Shown here: positions 9,401-17,759 of the stretch, in pieces
Numbering within the stretch: the first letter of the stretch is position 1
Layout of the letters: each line of letters begins with the position of its first letter
Assembly (NCBI RefSeq): GCF_002156705.1
Contig: NZ_CP019893.1
Coordinates: 3,720,001 to 3,784,000 of the forward strand
Origin: Natrarchaeobaculum aegyptiacum
Lineage (GTDB): Archaea; Halobacteriota; Halobacteria; Halobacteriales; Natrialbaceae
Length of the DNA: 64,000 bases
Reading direction: 5' to 3'
The notes under the pieces: generated by a model
The model's database searches: none
What the model was told of the DNA's origin: nothing
The model's input: the letters and a program-made list of their open reading frames with translations, nothing else
Position numbers and translations under genes: made by a program

Positions 9401-10218
9401 GCCACAGTTACACCGCACTCGAAACCCACGAGAGCTGCCCGCGGAAACACTACCTCGATCACGTCGTCGGGGCGTTCGACGATCCCACGGCCAGCGGCGA
9501 AGCAGGCGAGCAGGAGAGAGACTCGAGTCGACAGCCGGGCCGATCGGCCAGCCGAATCGTCGGGACGGTCGTTCACGACGTCGCCGAGGAGGCCTTCTAC
9601 CGCGGATACCGAACGCGAGAGCGCTGGCACGCCGCCGCGACTCGCCAGCTTACCGCGCGCGGACTGACCGCCCATCGAGACGCCGTCTTCGCCTGTATCG
9701 ACCACTTCTTCGAGGCACGCGCGCCCGGGATCGATCGACCGGTCGCCGAGTGGGAGGCCGTCGCAGCCGAACTCCCGTTCGTACTCGACGACGTCCCCGG
9801 CGTCACTGGCGAGGTCGTCGGCTACGTCGACTCGATCCGTCGGCTCCCGGAAGGGTCGGCCGACTCGAGCCTCGAGTCCGGCGATCTCGTCGTCCTCGAC
9901 TACAAGACGACCGCAAAGCCGACGACTGCCGAAGGGGCCGTGCAACTCGCGCTCTATCAGCGGGCGTGTGCAGACCGGTTCGACGACCCGATCGCCGCCG
10001 CCGGGTACGTCTACGTCGGCGACGGGGTGGGTCCGCGGGTCGACCTCTTCGACCCCGACGAGTTACCACCGTGGGAGGCCCTCGCCGACGCGCTCGCGGC
10101 CGTCGACGATCCCGGATTCACGGAGACGAATCCCGGGGACCACTGCCAGTACTGCCCACACCGCTCGCTCGGATGCGGGCCGAAAACTCCCGAATCCGTC
10201 CGAACTGACGGCGGGTGA
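6403..10218 (+). CDS. UvrD/Rep-family helicase with C-terminal PD-(D/E)XK nuclease (AddA-like)
   Basis: The product is 1,271 residues and carries the SF1A helicase motifs in order: Walker A GAGTGKTTT near residue 33, Walker B YCDEFQDTD near 374, GDTDQAIYGWRG near 405, MTVHQAKGLEFDTVLVPYL near 740 and VALTRAENHLFCFG near 810. A nuclease domain follows: SCPRKHYLDHV near 1012, VVHDVAEEAFY near 1055, VVLDYKTTAKP near 1160 (the D-x-K catalytic strand), QLALYQRA near 1181 and a final C-x2-C-x6-C near 1247. With the Cys near 1012 these could bind an iron-sulfur cluster. It should unwind and degrade DNA ends in recombinational repair, with the two upstream gene products as partners. Start chosen at the ATG overlapping the upstream stop; this keeps the Walker A strand intact. 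Confidence 0.88.
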   Translation: MADPARGGDRLEPRGNQRAVVESDAACVSVDAGAGTGKTTTMLLRIERAIERGDLDPDDVLVLTFANEAAASIRAAVDDRLEPEAAAAIDVFTYHSFCHRLVREYAYALGYSPEFDVVTDGERRRIVARLLAGREYDFAASFVDGSDEELVDRVTRFIDRASRENVRPADLQTDLPDTRTVELCLQFVRWLERRADDSLTFDEEALRFFSRESHVETARDALHEYGTLLEFCREKIAEAPVQFREDDVVSDVDRYLRAMQETVARTAETLSLEDRTTKHLPRVLFANEIHGGATARIEQTPIGRLKHYLESCRLARYYADVYADYHAHLEAERALDFDELVRTATALVSGDEETTHGVSAERVASEITDRWEQVYCDEFQDTDETQFDLVTALTDGPDRPDLLAIGDTDQAIYGWRGTDREGLTRLGEAFDDHEAIELELNFRSRQEILDVTNHCAYGGQSSKTLREVDRPPGSHWRPGEVTGSDDGRRKAPAEPAPPDRVVTVESDALEASPAEQVATTVSRLLNGEAATVPQRDLGDIAVIVRRNRQAQAVAAALREKRIPYEVTGSPRGEISPGIQTLLSYLRVVVDPGPTTDVHLRRVLTYRYRVTAGDLRRLGRGDESLASALRSFDVDAVGDEFDHADRLERARDHLEALLEQRDVYPVSGFLRRFRERTRIEWFLTREERADLDRLDRFVDSSGSDGVGTVLSASFVDAVERLYAGSDRDRTQGTTSTECVDVMTVHQAKGLEFDTVLVPYLSDAEWCVDGDHARRSSHRLVAATLDEDVDSPLCEDVARDRVAEEWRVLHVALTRAENHLFCFGSTYDYDGEPEALSTATADACLAPELEWSTAGQRMDLWETLIESVERVRETYPESVADRTDEIGRSSEATPGTITYYAGLEDRRVEPLETQEAIETVHRLGRLLRNGTLLPASDAADATDGWPTEADGGIAKEGPPPTSESDREVRVPTGRALSALAPEAGRFPVDALSSATDLPVAMRHSYTALETHESCPRKHYLDHVVGAFDDPTASGEAGEQERDSSRQPGRSASRIVGTVVHDVAEEAFYRGYRTRERWHAAATRQLTARGLTAHRDAVFACIDHFFEARAPGIDRPVAEWEAVAAELPFVLDDVPGVTGEVVGYVDSIRRLPEGSADSSLESGDLVVLDYKTTAKPTTAEGAVQLALYQRACADRFDDPIAAAGYVYVGDGVGPRVDLFDPDELPPWEALADALAAVDDPGFTETNPGDHCQYCPHRSLGCGPKTPESVRTDGG

Positions 10219-10342
10219 TCTACCCGTCGAGGACTGTCGTCTGACTCGACGATCAGCCCACACTCGAGCACGAGTGACGAGCGCGAGCGGTCGACCGATC
10301 GCAGACCGGACGTTTTTCGTCGCGAGCGACGAACGGTGGCGT

Positions 10343-11164
10343 ATGTGCGACGAGCCGACGGTCGTCGACCGCGACGAACCAGTCGTCGGAGTCCTCGAGA
10401 CCGACGGCATCGCGTCTGACCTCGTCGAGTCCGTCGAAGGCGTCCTCGAGTCCCGGGATGGAACCGTAGTTTGTGGCCCGGCCGAGACCGTCCGCAACGT
10501 CGATCCGGACCTCCTCGTCGCAGTTGGGACTGCTGGCGTCGCAGCCAGTGTCACTGCCGACCTCGAGCGACCGGTGCTCCCGGTCGGGTCAGTGACGGGC
10601 CTCGAGGCGGTCACCCCCTCGAACGTCGAATCGGCGGTCGAGTCGGCTCTCGACGGCAGTGCCGACGTCGAATCGCGCGACGTCCTCGAGGGGCAGGTAG
10701 TACCCGACGGAGACGACGATGGGGCGCAGTCCGAAACGGACTCGACACGCCCACAGCACACCGTGAGGGGCTGTTTCGACGTCACACTGGACACCGACGA
10801 ACCGGCGCGAATCTCGGAATTTAGCGTCTCGACCCGCGGTGAGACCGTGGCTGCGTTCCGGGCCGACGGCGTGGTCGTCGCGACCGCCGCCGGGAGTCAC
10901 GGGTACGCTGCGAACGTCGGCTCACCCGCGCTCTCGCGGGCCGTCGACGCCGTCACCGTCGCGCCCATCGCCCCCTTCGCTACCCGACCCAGACGGTGGG
11001 TGCTCCCACCGGCGGGCCTCCGGCTGACCGTCGAGCGCGACGAGTGTACCGTCGACCTCGTCGTCGACGGCCGCCCCGTGACGACGCTCGAGAACGGCTG
11101 GTCGGTCACTCTCCGGGCGGACCGATCGCTACCCGTCGTCGTCCCTGATCGCGGTCTCGAGTAG
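10343..11164 (+). CDS. NAD kinase-fold protein lacking the GGDGT motif
   Basis: The 273-residue protein has the C-terminal half of the NAD kinase/diacylglycerol kinase-like fold. ADGVVVATAAGSHGYAANVG corresponds to the family's substrate-binding strand-loop (usually T-x-x-GSTAY), and VAPIAPFATRPRRWVLPP fits the segment after it. In the N-terminal half, the place of the catalytic GGDGT loop reads LLVAVGTAGVAASVTADLER, with no Asp in the expected position. A poorly conserved acidic insert lies near residues 110-135. I infer a catalytically altered paralogue of NAD kinase, possibly a nucleotide-binding regulator. It is downstream of the helicase gene by 124 bases and probably separate from that operon. 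Confidence 0.65.
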   Translation: MCDEPTVVDRDEPVVGVLETDGIASDLVESVEGVLESRDGTVVCGPAETVRNVDPDLLVAVGTAGVAASVTADLERPVLPVGSVTGLEAVTPSNVESAVESALDGSADVESRDVLEGQVVPDGDDDGAQSETDSTRPQHTVRGCFDVTLDTDEPARISEFSVSTRGETVAAFRADGVVVATAAGSHGYAANVGSPALSRAVDAVTVAPIAPFATRPRRWVLPPAGLRLTVERDECTVDLVVDGRPVTTLENGWSVTLRADRSLPVVVPDRGLE

Positions 11165-11228
11165 CTGGAAAATGGCCGAACGCTGCCCCCTCGAGTCGCT
11201 CGCTCGTCGCGGGTCGTGAGGGGCCCGC

Positions 11229-11516
11229 TCAACTCTGGTAGGGCTCTTCGTCCCGGTGGTGGTTCGGGTTCGCGTTCTCGAGGGCGTCGGCCTCCCGTTC
11301 GGTCGACTGATGTTCGATATCGTCTCGTTTGTCTGCTTCGTCCTCGCGTTCGCGTTCTTCCTTTTCGGCCTCGGAAAGCTCCTCTTCTGTGTTGTCTTCC
11401 TCGTCTGCCTCCTCGCCCGTTTCGCTCGCTCGAGGCCGTTCGCGCTGTCGCGCCTGTTCTCGCATCTCCTCTGGGTCCGCGGCCTCCTCGGATGGTGAGT
11501 CGGTGTCGTCTGCCAT
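11229..11516 (-). CDS. small, highly charged acidic protein
   Basis: The 95-residue product starts MADDTDSPSEEAADPEEM and is made almost entirely of Glu, Asp, Arg, Lys, Ser and Ala, with no hydrophobic core or membrane segment. A middle helix-like run (TEEELSEAEKEEREREDEAD) suggests a single charged helix or disordered tail-like protein. An upstream in-frame extension exists but runs into the endonuclease III gene, so the ATG at 11516 is preferred. It lies 79 bases downstream of nth on the same strand and may be co-transcribed. Function unknown; composition fits halophilic coding DNA. Confidence 0.5.
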   Translation of the reverse strand: MADDTDSPSEEAADPEEMREQARQRERPRASETGEEADEEDNTEEELSEAEKEEREREDEADKRDDIEHQSTEREADALENANPNHHRDEEPYQS

Positions 11517-11595
11517 AGTGATCCCGTCCGGGGGTACCCGCGACCCGGGAAAGTTCGTTGGGCTTGCGACGGTCGGGTCCCGCCAGTAGGGTCGC

Positions 11596-12279
11596 CTACC
11601 AGGGGTCGCCGGAGGCCAGATCGACCTCGCTGTCGCCTTTCTCTGACGGACAGATGTCAGCGAGAACGCACTCGTCGCACTCGGCCGAACGCGCAGCACA
11701 GATCGCCCGGCCGTGGTCGATACAGAGGTGGGTGAACTGCTGCCAGTAGCCCTCCGGAACGATCTCCATCAGCTCCTGTTCGATCTTCTCGGGACGTTCC
11801 TCTTCGGTAAGCCCGAGTCGCCGCGAGAGACGCTGGACGTGGGTATCAACGACGATTCCCTCGACGACGTCGTGTCCGTGCTGGAGGACGACGTTCGCCG
11901 TCTTCCGTCCCACGCCGGGTAGCTCCGTCAACTCCTCCATCGTATCCGGCACCTCGCCGTCGTGGTCCTCGAGAATCTGCTGGCAAGATTCCGTGATGTA
12001 GCCCGCTTTGCTGTTGTAGTAGGTGATCGAGTTCAGGTCCTCGGCAAGTTCCTCCTCGGGCACGTTGGCGTACGCTTCCGGCCCGTCGTACTTTTCGAAG
12101 AGGTGCTCGGTCTCCGTGTTGACCCGCTCGTCGGTACACTGCGCCGAGAGGATCACCGCGATCAGCAACTCGAGGCGGTTCGTGTAACGCAGCGAAATCG
12201 TCGAGTCGGGGTAGGCCTCCTCGAGGCGGGAAACGATCTCCTCGGCCTGCTCGGCTCGCGTCTCGCGTGGGGTTCCCAT
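11596..12279 (-). CDS. nth: endonuclease III (DNA glycosylase/AP lyase)
   Basis: The 227-residue product removes oxidised pyrimidines and nicks abasic sites in base-excision repair. The helix-hairpin-helix is ELPGVGRKTANVVL (about residues 118-131), with the lysine that attacks the base. The catalytic Asp follows in GIVVDTHVQRLSRRLG. The C terminus has the iron-sulfur pattern C-x6-C-x2-C-x5-C within CAARSAECDECVLADIC. Length is normal for the family. The gene is divergent from the decarboxylase gene; a TATA-like GCTAAAACG lies about 27 bases before its ATG on the minus strand, predicting a leaderless transcript. Confidence 0.95.
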   Translation of the reverse strand: MGTPRETRAEQAEEIVSRLEEAYPDSTISLRYTNRLELLIAVILSAQCTDERVNTETEHLFEKYDGPEAYANVPEEELAEDLNSITYYNSKAGYITESCQQILEDHDGEVPDTMEELTELPGVGRKTANVVLQHGHDVVEGIVVDTHVQRLSRRLGLTEEERPEKIEQELMEIVPEGYWQQFTHLCIDHGRAICAARSAECDECVLADICPSEKGDSEVDLASGDPW

Positions 12280-12301
12280 GGCCGAGTGGTTGGCGGGACC
12301 T

Positions 12302-12350
12302 CGTTTTAGCGTTCGGTTTTGGAGCCGGACGGATGCCGTGACCTTTAAGC
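12302..12350. promoter_or_regulatory. divergent promoters of nth and the decarboxylase gene
   Basis: The 94-base gap holds two TATA-like boxes. One faces left at about 12302-12310 (GCTAAAACG on the minus strand), 27 bases before the nth start. The other faces right at 12342-12350 (CCTTTAAGC), 28 bases before the ATG at 12374. Both spacings predict leaderless messages. Confidence 0.5.
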
Positions 12351-12373
12351 GACCATCGGGTCCGTGTGAGGGT

Positions 12374-13357
12374 ATGAAAGCAACGGCGATGGCCCATCCT
12401 ATTCAGGGACTGGTCAAGTACCACGGGATGCGCGACGAAATCGAGCGGCTCCCGTACCACGACAGCATCAGCCTCTGTACGGCACCCAGCCACACCCGGA
12501 CGACCGTCGAGTTCTCGATGGACTACGACGAGGACACCTTCGTCGTCGACGGCGAGGAACTCGAGGGACGGGCCGCCGAACGCGTCGAGGCCGTCGTCGA
12601 GAAAGCACGGTCGATGTCCGACGCCGCCCACACCGTCTACCCCGTCCGCCTCGAGAGTGAGAACAGTTTTCCCTCGAACGTCGGCCTCGGGTCGTCGTCG
12701 TCGGGCTTCGCCGCCGCCGCGGTTGCGCTCGCCGAAGCCGCAGAACTCGACCTCTCGCTCCCCGAAATTTCGACCATTGCCCGCGTCGGTTCCGCCTCGG
12801 CCGCCCGCGCGGTCACGGGTGCGTTCTCACAGTTGCACACGGGCCTGAACGACGAGGACTGTCGTTCCCGTCGCATCCCGACGAACCTCCACGAGGACCT
12901 GAAGGTCATCGTCGGACTGGTTCCCTACCACAAAGAGACCGAAGACGCCCACCGCGAGGCCGCCGACAGTCACATGTTCGAGGCCCGAAACGCCCACATC
13001 CACAATCAGATCGCCGAGATGCGCGACGCGCTTCGCGAGGACGACTTCGAGCGCGCGTTCGAACTCGCAGAGATGGACTCCCTGTCGCTCGCCGCGACCA
13101 CGATGACTGGCCCCTCCGGGTGGGTCTACTGGCAGCCCGCGACGCTCGCCATCTTCAACCGCGTCCGCGAACTGCGCGAAGAAGAGGACATCCCGGTCTA
13201 CTTCTCGACGGACACCGGCGCGAGCGTCTACGTCAATACCACCGACGAACACGCCGAATACGTCGAAGAACAGATCGCAGACACCGGTGTCTCGACCACG
13301 ACGTGGGAAGTCGGCGGTCCCGCTCGCCTGCTCGAAGAAGACGACCACCTCTTCTAG
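12374..13357 (+). CDS. mvaD: phosphomevalonate decarboxylase (archaeal mevalonate pathway)
   Basis: The 327-residue GHMP-kinase-fold enzyme carries the ATP-binding segment FPSNVGLGSSSSGFAAAAVA near residues 97-116 and the family C-terminal strand FSTDTGASVYVNTT near 276-289. In haloarchaea this protein decarboxylates mevalonate 5-phosphate to isopentenyl phosphate, feeding lipid synthesis through isopentenyl phosphate kinase; that role is established for the Haloferax protein and transferred here by resemblance. MvaD-type sequence features such as the near-N-terminal LVKYHGMRDEIERLPYHDSIS are present. The ATG at 12374 fits a TATA-like box 28 bases upstream. It stands alone, divergent from nth. 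Confidence 0.88.
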   Translation: MKATAMAHPIQGLVKYHGMRDEIERLPYHDSISLCTAPSHTRTTVEFSMDYDEDTFVVDGEELEGRAAERVEAVVEKARSMSDAAHTVYPVRLESENSFPSNVGLGSSSSGFAAAAVALAEAAELDLSLPEISTIARVGSASAARAVTGAFSQLHTGLNDEDCRSRRIPTNLHEDLKVIVGLVPYHKETEDAHREAADSHMFEARNAHIHNQIAEMRDALREDDFERAFELAEMDSLSLAATTMTGPSGWVYWQPATLAIFNRVRELREEEDIPVYFSTDTGASVYVNTTDEHAEYVEEQIADTGVSTTTWEVGGPARLLEEDDHLF

Positions 13358-13512
13358 GACCGAGCGCACCGGTCGGCTACTGGCTCACGATTTCCTATTT
13401 TACGATCTCTCGCTACCGCAGGCGTCGAACACGAGACTTGCGTGGCGACGTCTTGCGATAAATCGACTGCCTCGGACCGCACCTTTTAGTTAACTGTTAG
13501 CACACACCAGCT

Positions 13513-14619
13513 ATGGTCGCAGAACAGTTTACCGCTGCCGCAGCACAGGTCGAACCCGTCTACCACGACAAGGAAGGAACCCTCGAGAAGACGTGCCAGT
13601 GGATCGAGAAGGCCGGCAAGCAGGACGTCGACGTCCTCGTCTTCCCGGAGACGTACTTCCCCGGCTACCCCTACTGGCGGGGCTGCTCGACCGACCGGTG
13701 GACCGAACTGATGGTCGAACTGCAGAAAAACAGCCTCTCGGCCGACGACGAGGCACTCGAGGTCCTCGGGGAGACCATCGACGAGGCTGACTGTCACGTC
13801 GTCCTCGGAACGAACGAGCTATCAGACCGGCCGGGGAGCGAAACGCTGTACAATTCACTGTTTTACTTCGACCGGTCAGGTGACCTCGTCCGTCGCCATC
13901 GCAAACTCATGCCGACACACGGTGAGCGGATGGTCTGGGGTCGCGGCGACCCGGCGACGCTCGATACCCACGATACCGACATCGGCTGCATGGGCGGACT
14001 CATCTGTTATGAGAACCACATGACGTTGCCCAAGGGAGCGCTCGCGGCGATGGGCGAGGAGATTCACCCCGCCGTCTGGCCGGGTTTCTGGGAACAACAC
14101 GGCCACCCGGGCGACAAGTCGAAAGCGACGGACCTCGAAGCAGTCGACACGTGCGACCAGTACCCCGCGATGCGCGAGTACGCCTTCGAGACCCAGTCGT
14201 TCGTCATCTCGAGTTCTGCCTACGTCAGCGACGACGTCCTCGAAGACTGGGACGAGATTGGCTTCAACATCGCCGCCGGTGGCAGCATGCTCGTCAACCC
14301 CGCCGGAATTGTCAAAGCGGGCCCCGTCCTGAACGAGGAGACACTGCTGGTCGCCGAGTTCGATCGGGACGAACGCCGCGCCACGAAGGCCTACTTCGAT
14401 GCACTCGGCCACTACGCGCGCTGGGACGCTGTCAACCTGAACGTCAGTGACGCCGTGCTCGACCCCCTCGAGACCGATGGCTCGGCCGACGCCGCGTCGA
14501 CCGACACCGACGATTCGATCCCGGTCCCCAGTTCGGCGACGATCGAGGACATCGCGACCGACCACGACCTGCCGTTCGAAACCGTCGAATCGATCGTCGA
14601 CGCGCTTCACACACGGTAG
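13513..14619 (+). CDS. nitrilase-family carbon-nitrogen hydrolase
   Basis: The 368-residue product has the Glu-Lys-Cys triad of the nitrilase superfamily: Glu in VFPETYFPGYPYW near residue 46, Lys in RRHRKLMPTHGERMVWGRGD near 131 and Cys in GGLICYENHM near 165. The GRGD following the Lys and the Tyr-Trp pair after the Glu resemble true nitrilases and cyanide-degrading members rather than amidases, so it likely hydrolyses a nitrile to the acid and ammonia. About 55 residues at the C terminus extend past the usual fold and end in a short helical motif (IEDIATDHDLPFETVESIVD) that looks like a small helix-turn-helix. Monocistronic; A/T-rich TTTTAGTTAACTG precedes the start by about 20 bases. Confidence 0.85.
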   Translation: MVAEQFTAAAAQVEPVYHDKEGTLEKTCQWIEKAGKQDVDVLVFPETYFPGYPYWRGCSTDRWTELMVELQKNSLSADDEALEVLGETIDEADCHVVLGTNELSDRPGSETLYNSLFYFDRSGDLVRRHRKLMPTHGERMVWGRGDPATLDTHDTDIGCMGGLICYENHMTLPKGALAAMGEEIHPAVWPGFWEQHGHPGDKSKATDLEAVDTCDQYPAMREYAFETQSFVISSSAYVSDDVLEDWDEIGFNIAAGGSMLVNPAGIVKAGPVLNEETLLVAEFDRDERRATKAYFDALGHYARWDAVNLNVSDAVLDPLETDGSADAASTDTDDSIPVPSSATIEDIATDHDLPFETVESIVDALHTR

Positions 14620-14713
14620 TTGAGCAGTCGAGGTCGAACCGACTCCCTCCAGTGTGATCCAGTGACAGCAAACGCCGTTCAGACCTATACCGCTCGAGGC
14701 CCAAACCCTCCTC

Positions 14714-15901
14714 ATGCACGTCGTCGTCCTCGGTGGCGGATACGCCGGATTGACTCTCACCCGATTGCTCGAGCGCGACCTCCCAGAAGACGTCGACCTG
14801 ACGCTGGTCGACCGGACGCCGGATCACCTGATTCAGACGGAACTCCACCGGGTAATTCGCCGGCCGGAACTCGCGGGCGAAATCACGCTTCCACTGCCTG
14901 CACTGCTCGAGCGGGCGACCGTTCGCGTCAGCGAGGTGGAGTCGATCGACCGCGAAGGGCGCGTCGTCAGCCTCGCTGATGGTGAGGTCTCCTACGATAT
15001 CGCGGCCGTCTGTCTCGGGGCTCGAACGGCCGATTACGGACTCGAGGGGGTCGACGAACACGGCCTCCCGCTGAAACGCCTCGTCGACGCGACTCGTATC
15101 CGGGCCCGGGTTCGTGAGGCGCTCGAAGAGTCAGATGGCGTCGCCCGACTCGTCGTCGGGGGCGCGGGCCTCTCCGGGATTCAGGTCGCTGGAGAACTCG
15201 CGGCTCTGGTCGAGGAATACAGAGACGAGACGGGTGCACCGAACGCTGGGACCGACGAGACGCCAGGGGACCCAACGGTGACGATCCTCGAGCAGTTCGA
15301 CGCCGTCGCCCCCGCCTTCTCGGAGGGATTCCAGCGAACCGTCGAACGAACACTCGAGGCCAACGGCGTCGACGTGAGAACTGGTGTAACCGTCGAGCGA
15401 GCGAACACGGACGCGATCACGCTCGAGTCCGGCGAGACCGTGCCGGCAGACTGTTTCGTCTGGACCGGCGGGATCGAAGGCGGAGACGCCGTCGACGGCG
15501 AGCGAGCGACGGTCGAGGCAGACCTCAGGCTCGACGATCGAACGGTCGCGCTCGGCGACGCCGTCCGGGTCGTCGACGCGACCGGGACGGCCGTCCCCGC
15601 GAGTGCACAGTCGGCCGTCCGTGAGGCCCAGACCGCAGCCACGAACGTGACCCGGCTCGTCGAAGCAGACCGCGCAGGCGAAGACCTCGAGTCCGTCGAC
15701 CTCGAGCGGTTCGAGTTCGACTCGCCGGGCTGGGTCGTCAGCGTCGGCGACGACGCCGTCGCACAGGTTGGATCGACGGTACTCACCGGCAAGAAAGCGA
15801 AGGCGATCAAGAAGTCGGTGGGCGTGGGCTATCGGTCGTCGATCGGTGCGTACGGCCCGCTCGCGGACGCAGCCTCGAGGCGGGTGTTCGCCGACGATTG
15901 A
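14714..15901 (+). CDS. FAD-dependent NAD(P)H oxidoreductase, NDH-2 type
   Basis: The 395-residue protein has an N-terminal Rossmann motif VVVLGGGYAGLTLTRLLER for FAD and a second GAGLSGIQVAGELAALV near residues 143-159 for NAD(P)H. A third conserved patch, VALGDAVRVVDATGTAVPASAQSA near 275-300, is the usual FAD-binding DxA region. The layout is that of type II NADH dehydrogenases, which pass electrons to quinone without pumping protons. The C-terminal segment (LTGKKAKAIKKSVGVGYRSS) is the part expected to touch the membrane. The quinone and physiological donor are not known. Convergent with the FEN1 gene. Confidence 0.85.
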   Translation: MHVVVLGGGYAGLTLTRLLERDLPEDVDLTLVDRTPDHLIQTELHRVIRRPELAGEITLPLPALLERATVRVSEVESIDREGRVVSLADGEVSYDIAAVCLGARTADYGLEGVDEHGLPLKRLVDATRIRARVREALEESDGVARLVVGGAGLSGIQVAGELAALVEEYRDETGAPNAGTDETPGDPTVTILEQFDAVAPAFSEGFQRTVERTLEANGVDVRTGVTVERANTDAITLESGETVPADCFVWTGGIEGGDAVDGERATVEADLRLDDRTVALGDAVRVVDATGTAVPASAQSAVREAQTAATNVTRLVEADRAGEDLESVDLERFEFDSPGWVVSVGDDAVAQVGSTVLTGKKAKAIKKSVGVGYRSSIGAYGPLADAASRRVFADD

Positions 15902-15949
15902 GCGACGACTGGACGGGCGTCGGTTCAGCAACGATTCAGCCGACGGCAA

Positions 15950-16927
15950 TCAGGTCCAGCGATCCAGCCCGGTCTGGGTGACGCTCTCCTCGATCCGTTC
16001 GAATCCGCGGGCGACCTCACCGGCGTCGACGCCCCACTCCTCACAGACGTACTCGCGGGCTGCCTCGACGTCGGGCTCGAGGCTCGTCTCCACCTCGTAG
16101 TCGTCGGTCACGTTCGGGTCCCGGAAGAGCTGGCGAACCCGGTCGCCGTACTCGACGCTGTCGCCGCGGGCCTCGAGGACGCTCCACAGGTCGCCGTGTT
16201 CGGTAATCTCGGTGATTGCCGTCTTCGGGCCGATTCCCGAGACACCCTCGTTGAAGTCCGTCCCGATGAGGATGGCCGCGTCGATCAGTTGCTCGAGGGT
16301 GAGGTCGTGTTTCTCGAGTGTCGCCTCGAGATCCATCAGTTCGGGATCGCCCTTGCTCGTGAGCTGTCGGAGCGTCAGTGGCGCGCCGAACAGCAGGGCG
16401 TCGTAGTCCTCCGATCCCACGTAATCGGCGTCGCCACGACGGACCATGTGTGCGGCCTGTGCCTCTCCCTCGGCGGGTGCCTCGACGATCGGCACGTCGA
16501 GTATCTCGAGGAGCTCCCGGCTGGTCTGCTGGATAGTCTCGGTCAGCCGCTGGGTCCGCGACTCGAGCTGTGCGATGGCGACCTCGTCACCCTCCTCGCG
16601 GGCGACCTCGAGTTGTTCCTCGTAGGTCTCGCGTTGCTCCCGGCGAGACTGGATCTCGTCTTCCTTCAACTCGGAGGGACCGCCGTCGAAGACCATCACC
16701 GGCGTGACGTCGTTCTCGAAGAATTTCGGCAGGCCCTGGACGATGCCGATCAGGTTCGCCACCTCGGTCCCGTCGGCGGTGGTGTACTTGTCGCTCGAGG
16801 TCCACTTGACGGTCGTCGTCAGATACCGATAGAGCCAGTTGTGGGCGTCGACGGCGACGACGCCCTCCACGTCGTCGAAGGGAACCTCCTCGATGACCGC
16901 GATGTCCCGGAGTGCTGCGTTACCCAT
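15950..16927 (-). CDS. fen: flap endonuclease 1
   Basis: The 325-residue product trims 5' flaps during lagging-strand synthesis and repair. N-terminal metal ligands are in [16 protein letters not shown] and [15 protein letters not shown]; the central cluster is in [33 protein letters not shown] with its acidic residues intact. The H3TH DNA-binding loop is [18 protein letters not shown]. The protein ends in TQTGLDRWT, which fits a PCNA-interacting (PIP) motif and is expected for archaeal FEN1. The start at 16927 gives the normal N terminus MGNAALRDI; a TATA-like TTATGAAA lies about 30 bases upstream on the minus strand. Confidence 0.96.
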   Translation of the reverse strand: MGNAALRDIAVIEEVPFDDVEGVVAVDAHNWLYRYLTTTVKWTSSDKYTTADGTEVANLIGIVQGLPKFFENDVTPVMVFDGGPSELKEDEIQSRREQRETYEEQLEVAREEGDEVAIAQLESRTQRLTETIQQTSRELLEILDVPIVEAPAEGEAQAAHMVRRGDADYVGSEDYDALLFGAPLTLRQLTSKGDPELMDLEATLEKHDLTLEQLIDAAILIGTDFNEGVSGIGPKTAITEITEHGDLWSVLEARGDSVEYGDRVRQLFRDPNVTDDYEVETSLEPDVEAAREYVCEEWGVDAGEVARGFERIEESVTQTGLDRWT

Positions 16928-16984
16928 TTGACCGCTATTGGGTGCCTCGGGATTTCATAATGGCGGTTCCCGGGCCCTCTACGC

Positions 16985-17614
16985 TCAGCCCCGGGACTCC
17001 GAAACGGCGTCTATCGCGGGCGGTTCCGAACCCACTCGAGACTCGAGAAAGTCCCCTTCCTCCACCGAGAGATCGCGCTCGCGAAACGCCTCGAGTCCCG
17101 ACTGGTAGCGCTCTGGACTCCCGTCGGCGGGTCGGGGGTGCTCGAGGACGAGTTCGGCGATGCCCGTCGTCTCGCCGGTGTAGCCGAATCCGGCGCGGTA
17201 GAGCGCCTCGTAGGCGAACGGGTTGTTGACCGCGATTCGGAGACGCTCGTAGCCGCGTGCTTCGGCCCGGTCCCGGACGAACCGGCAAAGTTCGGGACCG
17301 ATCCCCTCACCACGGTGGTGTCGGTCCACGGTGACGTACCGGAGCCAGAGCGTGTCCGGGTCGGTCCGGTCGGCGTTGAACGCGACGGCAGCGACGACGT
17401 CGCTGTCGAACTCGTCATCGGCACGATCGCCATAGACGTCGTCATCGTCGCTCCCGTCGTCGCCGGTACCGTCATCGTCGACCCCAACCTCCCGAACGAC
17501 CGCCTTCCCCGTGTTCGTCATGACGAACTTGCCCGCGTAGCTGAACCGCCGGTAATCGAGCCGGAGTTTCGGTCCGTCGGATGGCCAGCCGAGGAGGTCG
17601 TACTCGAGGTCCAC
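16985..17614 (-). CDS. GNAT-family N-acetyltransferase
   Basis: The 209-residue protein has the acetyl-CoA-binding signature of GNAT enzymes (VDRHHRGEGIGPELCRFVRD, about residues 94-113) followed by the last-strand pattern AYEALYRAGFGYTGET. An insertion of about 25 nearly all Asp, Gly and Glu residues (around 46-70) interrupts the early beta strands, probably a halophilic surface loop. The substrate (amine, amino acid or protein N terminus) cannot be read from the sequence. It starts 57 bases before the FEN1 promoter region in the same direction and ends just upstream of it. Confidence 0.8.
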   Translation of the reverse strand: MDLEYDLLGWPSDGPKLRLDYRRFSYAGKFVMTNTGKAVVREVGVDDDGTGDDGSDDDDVYGDRADDEFDSDVVAAVAFNADRTDPDTLWLRYVTVDRHHRGEGIGPELCRFVRDRAEARGYERLRIAVNNPFAYEALYRAGFGYTGETTGIAELVLEHPRPADGSPERYQSGLEAFRERDLSVEEGDFLESRVGSEPPAIDAVSESRG

Positions 17615-17759
17615 ACTGGAGCTACGAACGGGACGGCGGAAATCCGTTCGGGTCCGCGTAGTCGGCTCCCGGTGTGAACGCAGCGATTGTCAGAACGCTC
17701 ATCGCCTGTCACCTGCCGGACCAACCCTTTTGAGTCGGGTCGGTGTAGGGCGGTCCGTC

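Noticed and set aside
8610-10208. 532-residue plus-strand frame inside the AddA-like gene
   Set aside because: Arg-rich alternative frame of the helicase-nuclease; its composition is not acidic.
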